64,000 nucleotides of DNA, from contig JBBHKE010000095.1 in assembly GCA_037447655.1 (NCBI GenBank), positions 165,789-229,788 of the forward strand. Direction: 5' to 3'. This stretch comes from Zygnema cylindricum (Eukaryota; Streptophyta; Zygnematophyceae; Zygnematales; Zygnemataceae). Position 1 is the first letter of the stretch. Each line of letters starts with the position of its first letter. This document shows positions 58,563 through 64,000 of the stretch, piece by piece. The notes beneath the pieces were generated by a model. It ran no database searches. It worked only from the letters and a program-made list of their open reading frames with translations, and was not told where the DNA came from. The position numbers and the translations under genes were made by a program.

Positions 58563-61500
58563 ATGGCTTTTTTGACTTATTCACCATGTCCGGAAGCGCC
58601 TTTTCTCCCCTTCTCTCCCCCCCACCTCCACCCAAACCTCGTAAACCAACCACTACGCGTTTGGAATGTCCTGGGTGTCACAACCGTTTTGCCGCAGGTG
58701 CCGGTTTTAAACGTCATACACGGAATTGTCGACATTGTATAGCCCTTGGTGGTCCTTCATCAATCACTTCTCCTCAACCGTCATCGACCACACTCCCGTC
58801 CGGCCCCACGGATGCGGTTTGGGAATTCTTCTAGGAGTTAGATGTTTTGGGGGTTTATGATCTAGGATCCCCTCACCCGCGGTTGTACACTCGTATTCTT
58901 ATGGTCGTGCGCACGATAGTATAAGACGTCGTTCACCTCCCCTTGTCCCACATATTTTCGAACCTGACAAACATAGCTCCTTTGCACCTTCTTTTTATGT
59001 TCTCTCTCAAGGTCCTAGTCCTTCCAGAACCCGGAGGGGGTAGTTGGGCTAGAGAGTCTATAGCGCGTTGTCGTTGATTCCTTCATGGTGACTGGAAGGC
59101 TCTCCACGGCGAGCATGAGGATCGGGTATCGAGCGCCTCTTTCTTACTGCGTCGCCCATCTAGGCCATCAGATGCCCCAACCTCTTATCATGGAGCAATT
59201 CATTTAGGCCGTGTTGGTGAGCTTTCTTGAGCGGTTCGGGCCCTACAGCAATTCACACTTGCCCCTCAATCTTCTTCCATTGTTGAGGTCTTTCGAGCTC
59301 TCCACCAATCTGCACCTTCCCCTTTTACCCCCTTCCATCCACGCCTTCGAGCCTTCTGAGAGTTTATTTTAGATTGGGAGGTTTTCATTAAGGCTCTTAG
59401 CTCTTCTCCTTACCTTTCAGCGGGGGGCTCTTGGGCACAGTGTATGAGTTGTTTCGCGATGTTTTGCCCCTTGAATCGGGTGCTTGGGGGTTCAATGTGT
59501 TTTTTCGAGTATATTCGCTTATTGCTAGTGGGGATGTTCCCCTTCGAATTTGTGATATTCTCACGGCATCCCGCCTTGTGGCTGTTACCAAACCACATGG
59601 AGGGATCCGCCCTATTGCCGTGGGAGAGGTTTTATATAGATTGGTGGCTTTTGCGATATGTCTGTAGCTCCAACCAGCATTTCATGACTATTTCTCTCCT
59701 CATCAATATGGAGTAGCCACAAGATGAGATTGTGAGACTGTTGTCCACGGGATTCGAGCTTTGTTGGATGTACATTCGGATTGGTTGGTCCTTCAGGTCA
59801 ACGTTTCCAATGCCTTCAATACGGTGGATAGGAACGTCATTTTTTAAAGCTTATGGCGGCTCCATCTCTGATTGTCCATTTATTCCCCTTTGTGAGGGCT
59901 TTTTACTCTTTGACTAACAACCTTTCCTTCTCGGCGGACGGTGATCTCTTTGCTCTCTCCTCTGCGACCGACACTTGCCAAAGCGACCTGCCCTCGCCCA
60001 TTACAAGGCCCTCCATGCTTCTGCAACCGCATTTCTTTCTTGCCTTTTCCCTTTGGTGGCAGACGATAAGCACATTATTGGACCTAAAGAATAAGTTGTG
60101 TCGGCATATAATTTTTTCAAGGAACGTTTAGCCGAACTCAACCTTTTAGTCCAGCCATCGAAATGCATTATTTTGTCCCCGACGGATATTCCACTGTTCT
60201 TTACTCCCCTTCTTGGTTTTCAAACTCCTTCTCTTTAAGTTGGCATTCGTGTGCTGGGTTGTCACCTTGGTTCGGATACTTTTGTGACCTAATTTCTTGA
60301 TGATGCTCTACAGACAGATCTCTTCAACGTCGATGACCTTCCTCAACTTCCCAATCCCCAAGTGGCTTTTGCTATGTTAACCAGGTATTTCTTCCACCGC
60401 CCTTCTTACCTTACCCGTATTTCTCCTCCCACCCTGACATTTGTCTCATCTCTCTCCGCCTTTTGATGATCGCCTGATGGATGTTCTTCACACTCTGCTA
60501 CGTCGTGGGGCATTCGATCGTGAGTCTAGGCCTTCGGCCCGCCTTTAGGCATCCCTCCTTTTCTCCACGTGGGAGTTGGGTCTATTAGCGATTGCCGTGT
60601 TGCTCCCGTTGCCTATTTGGGAAGTTGGTGCTTTATTGCCTCTACTTTTGTTTCTCGCTTATTGATTGGGGACACCCGCGTTCTCGCCACTGTGGTCCCC
60701 CGAGTTTCAGACAGCGTGTTTGCCTTCCAGCGGTTTCTATTGGACGCGTCATGTTATCTTCCTCCTCATGCCCTAATGGATGAGCCGTTTTTTTTCACCC
60801 TTGTTACCCCTTGTTACAAAATCCGTTGAGCGTGTCTAGGAATCGATTTTCGATCGGGTTGCCGCCGTCATTAAATCTGAGCTTCTCGAGGCGCTTCCCT
60901 CTGATTCTTCGCGTGCCCGTCTTCTATCTTGTGGTGGCCCAGGTTCTGGGTCTTAGCTATTCGCAACACCTATTTTGTTCACTCTCCGATTCTCACCTGC
61001 TCAGTTCACTATCGCCCTCCGGTTTCACTTTGGCCTCCCCCATCCTCTTTTACTTGGCTCTCTTGTTTGTGTCTATGGTCGTTTCTTGGGACCCGATGGT
61101 GTCCATTTGCTTCGTTGCTCTCATGGGGGAGAATTAATCCAGGCGCACGACACTATTCGTGACGCCATTGCATCTATCACTTTAAAAGAGGGATATTCTG
61201 TGCTTCGGGAGGTTTCTCATATCATTCCCTCACGCAAGGTCGATGTTGTTTTGCTCGATGGTGCCCGTCGCATCTTCGGTGATATTGTTTTGGCAAACCC
61301 TACTTCGGCTACACTTGTTGGTCATGCAGCTTGACGTGTTGGGGTGGCATCTCGTGATGCCGCTAAGGCGAAAGATCGTGATTATGCCCACCGGGACCCT
61401 ATGGATGACTTTTTTCCTATGGCTGTCGAGATCTTTTGTTGTTTTGGTTTTGCGTTGGACGAGTTTCTCTGTAGCTATCCTCGACGTGCTTTCGAGTGAC

Positions 61501-61935
61501 GAGGACTTGGGAGCCCTCCTCCTTCGCTCCTTCCTTCTTTTTATCGTCAACGTTTATCTGTGGCTTTACAGCAAGTGCAGGTTACTATTCTCCTTTAGTC
61601 GGCTATGGCGGTTATGGATCGTCGACGTGTTTGATGTCCCTTAAAGTGCTCCCCCGGGCTGGGGGGACCTTCGGGGTTGCTTTTTTGTAGATATTTAATG
61701 AAGTTGGGGTTGGGCTTGTAGTTTTGTTTTTGCTTCTCATTTTGGGTTTGGGTGCTTTTATTTTACTTGCCATTTTTATGTGTTCACGTTGTTTTTTTTT
61801 TTTTATATTGCCCTACTTGTATTTTTTCAGTTTTACTTGCCACCCCTTTTGTTCCCTCGGACTTAGATGATTTACCATCGTGCTTTTTAATTTATCTTGT
61901 GTGACTTTCTTTATTAAATAGTCATATTCACTGAA
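58563..61935 (+). mobile_element. RLE-type non-LTR retrotransposon, copy 2 (heavily decayed)
   Basis: Collinear with copy 1 over its whole length. The zinc finger is better preserved here (CPGCHNRFAAGAGFKRHTRN, from the ATG at 58586). The RT region (about 59430-60110) and endonuclease region (about 61020-61560) carry many stops and indels, for example TAG at 59666-59668, TAA/TGA at several points after 59700, and TAG at 60954-60956 that copy 1 shares. The 3' UTR to about 61935 matches copy 1 (GTTGGGGTTGGG, then CTTTTTAATTTATC). Confidence 0.85.
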
Positions 61936-62464
61936 ACTCACATTTTTGTGAATTGCAATAAAAAAAAAAAAAGGTGTTTTTGTAAAAAATAACTAAACAA
62001 CGGATTTGAGTTTGGTAATATTTCATTTGAATTTTGCGTTCGACAACCCTTGTTTTCTATTATTTAAAAAAATCACCTTCTAAGATTTGATTAACATGTA
62101 GCGAATTATTTTTTTTTACTTGTTGGATTTTAGATGAGAAAAACCAAGTAAAGTAAGTTATTGATTTTTTTTCTTTACATTTTCCCTTTTTCCAGAAAAA
62201 TAAATAAGGTAAAGATCTCTTTTTTATTATTTTCTTTTTCGGGGAAAACCAAGTAAAATGAACGTTATTTCTTTTTTCTTTTCTTCTTTTTTGGCGAGAA
62301 AAAGCTAAGTAAAGTGATGTTTCTTTCTTTTTTTTTCCAGATATAAAACTAGAAGAAAAGCGTTTTCTTTTTCCACGAAAAAACTAAAATCTCTTCCAGA
62401 CAAATGGAAGGATGGGAAGAGTCATTGAACAGAAGGGAAGGCCGAAAAAATAAATGAAAACATT
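61936..62464. other. AT-rich stretch, no gene seen
   Basis: Contains four spaced GAAAAACCAAGTAAAGT-like words (62140-62310) in a T-rich background, a possible degenerate minisatellite. Nothing else was seen. Confidence 0.4.
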
Positions 62465-64000
62465 CTTATGTCAATATAAATGGTTTTCCTTTCTCCCTCT
62501 CCCTCTCCCTCTCCCTCGCCCTCGCCCTCACCCTCGTTCTCCCTCTCCCTCTCCTCCCTCCATCCCTCCTTGCCTCTCCCTCTCCCTGCCTCTCCCTCCC
62601 TCTCCCTCCCTGTCCCCGTCTCCCTCCCCTCCCTCTCTCCCTATCCCTCCTCCCTATCCCCCTCCCTCTCTCTCTCTCTCTTTCTACTCAACCCACGATA
62701 TACCATAAAATACCAAAATATGCCATAATATACCACAAAATACCACAAAATACAGTAAAATAGCATAACATACCATAAAATACCATGAAATACAATAAAA
62801 CACCATAAAATACCAGAATAGGTCATAATATACCACAAAATATCGTAAAATACAATAATGTACCATAATATGCCATAGTATAGCATAAAATACAATAAAC
62901 TACAATAAATTACCAGAAAATACAATAAAATACCGTAAAGTACTATAAGTTACCCTAATATACCTTAAAAAATCCCAAAAAACCAATTGAAACTGCCGAA
63001 CACGATATTCAGCTATTAAAAGGTTATTGAAATGTACTCTTTCTTACATACCTCTTTCTCTCTCCCTCTATCTCTCAGCCTTCCATTGGTTCGTTTCCAA
63101 ATTTGTTAGATTCTCCAATTCCCATTTAGAGTATTGTCCTCCGAAACATCACGCCCTCCTTCCCTTTTTTTTTTCCCTCCATTGTTCGAATATTTAACAC
63201 CACTTTTCTTTTATTTTTTTTGACATTTTCCAATTTTTGAAATCCTTTCTAGGGAAAAATCCCATTCTTTCTTATAACTCGTGAAGTTTTTCCGGCACTT
63301 CGCGAAATTCTTCTCAAAACGGAAGGATTTATATTTCTCGTAACTTCTATTTTTTCCTCGGTATTGGCGTTGTTTACAATCTGTACCATCTCCCAAGGAA
63401 GAAAATAAAGGTACTTATTTGACTCCATTAGTTAAATGACAAACGATATTAAGTTTGATGACCGGCGAATTGACAAATTGAAAGTAATAAAAAAATGTTT
63501 TAAATAAGCTAAAATAAATAAATTAGCTGACATCGAATGTTTTATTGTGTGTGAGAAGTTAAAACCCTAACGTTAGTCAATAAGGATTGGTTGAAAATGG
63601 AAAACTGGTGTTGGAAATTTAAAGGTGAGAGATTAAGACATAGAATATCAAGAAAATGGACATACATGGGATATTGGAAAACGAAAAAAATAAAATAAGA
63701 GAAAAAAGGAAGTTGAAAATTGAAAAGGTACACCGTAAATTGCTTTTAGCGTTGTCGACACTATTTTTGGTGACGGTTTTTCTAGCATCTGAACATAAAA
63801 ATAATTTTGAACCTAAATTGTGTTTTTCTTAACACTAAGTTGCAAAATAGCTCAGACCTAATTTAAAAGTTTTAAATACTAAAATAAACCTCATGCTATA
63901 TGTTTTTCAATAAGGCAAATACAGTTTTTTATATTTAGGATCTTGTTGTTTTGTGACAAAAAAGGGTTTTAAATAAGTTTCTTTTTCTTTCTTTCTCTCT
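62465..64000 (-). repeat. inverted copy of the CAMTA-like 3' flank
   Basis: CT tract at 62490-62690, then ATACCATAAAATACC minisatellite to about 62960, then sequence matching the reverse complement of about 43960 down to 42965 (for example the TACTTATTTGACT, CTAACGTTAGTCAATAAGGA and TTTTAAATAAG words). It runs to the window edge. A TACACCGTAAATTGC word at 63728 is M1-like but only partial. Confidence 0.8.

Overview
The window is nuclear DNA of a streptophyte (green plant lineage). The evidence is five plant-type loci with GT-AG introns: a mitochondrial-type poly(A) ribonuclease (PARN/AHG2-like), F-box/PP2 lectin proteins, a P-class PPR protein, a TrhO-type rhodanese (STR7-like) and a short CAMTA-like transcription factor. 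AT-rich intergenic DNA, GA/CT microsatellites, MITEs and an RLE-type LINE, a class I associate more with algae and early land plants than with flowering plants, suggest a non-seed plant or streptophyte alga. That placement is inference and the species cannot be named. Two runs of ten N (16765-16774, 45521-45530) are assembly gaps. Exons were joined by eye using splice sites, reading phase and remembered family sequences; no search or alignment was run.

Layout. 1-5258: 5' part of a PARN gene on the minus strand, running off the left edge. 5259-6958: promoter side and MITEs. 6959-15170 and 17038-24751: two direct copies of a unit holding an F-box/PP2 gene (plus strand) and the last exons of a PPR gene (minus strand). 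Copy B joins the complete PPR gene (22434-28946 and upstream), whereas copy A carries only a truncated PPR tail. A third small fragment of the unit (15177-15654) and a Harbinger-like MITE lie between them. 30844-34752: STR7, divergent from the PPR gene. 34753-38170: intergenic DNA with MITEs. 38928-42623: the CAMTA-like gene. 42624-51060: its repeat-rich 3' flank, an assembly gap, and a second broken copy of the CAMTA locus (about 47235-49830) with nested MITEs. 51310-56720: a PPR-derived gene fragment split by a LINE and tandem repeats. 58563-61935: a second, more decayed LINE. 62465-64000: an inverted copy of the CAMTA 3' flank.

The genes do not form a pathway. PARN and PPR both act on RNA in organelles in related plants, STR7 belongs to a tRNA-modification family, F-box/PP2 proteins are E3-ligase adaptors and CAMTA is a stress-type transcription factor. 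The most informative feature is genome dynamics: the duplicated blocks supply empty sites that date and delimit several mobile-element insertions, and the CAMTA locus appears as one intact gene, one broken copy and one inverted flank. No candidate for a wholly new molecular system is firmly supported. The best leads are the minimal CAMTA (CG-1 plus TIG only), the RLE-type LINE pair with a shared in-frame stop, and an odd 560-bp segment bracketed by two perfect palindromes and a 15-bp direct repeat.
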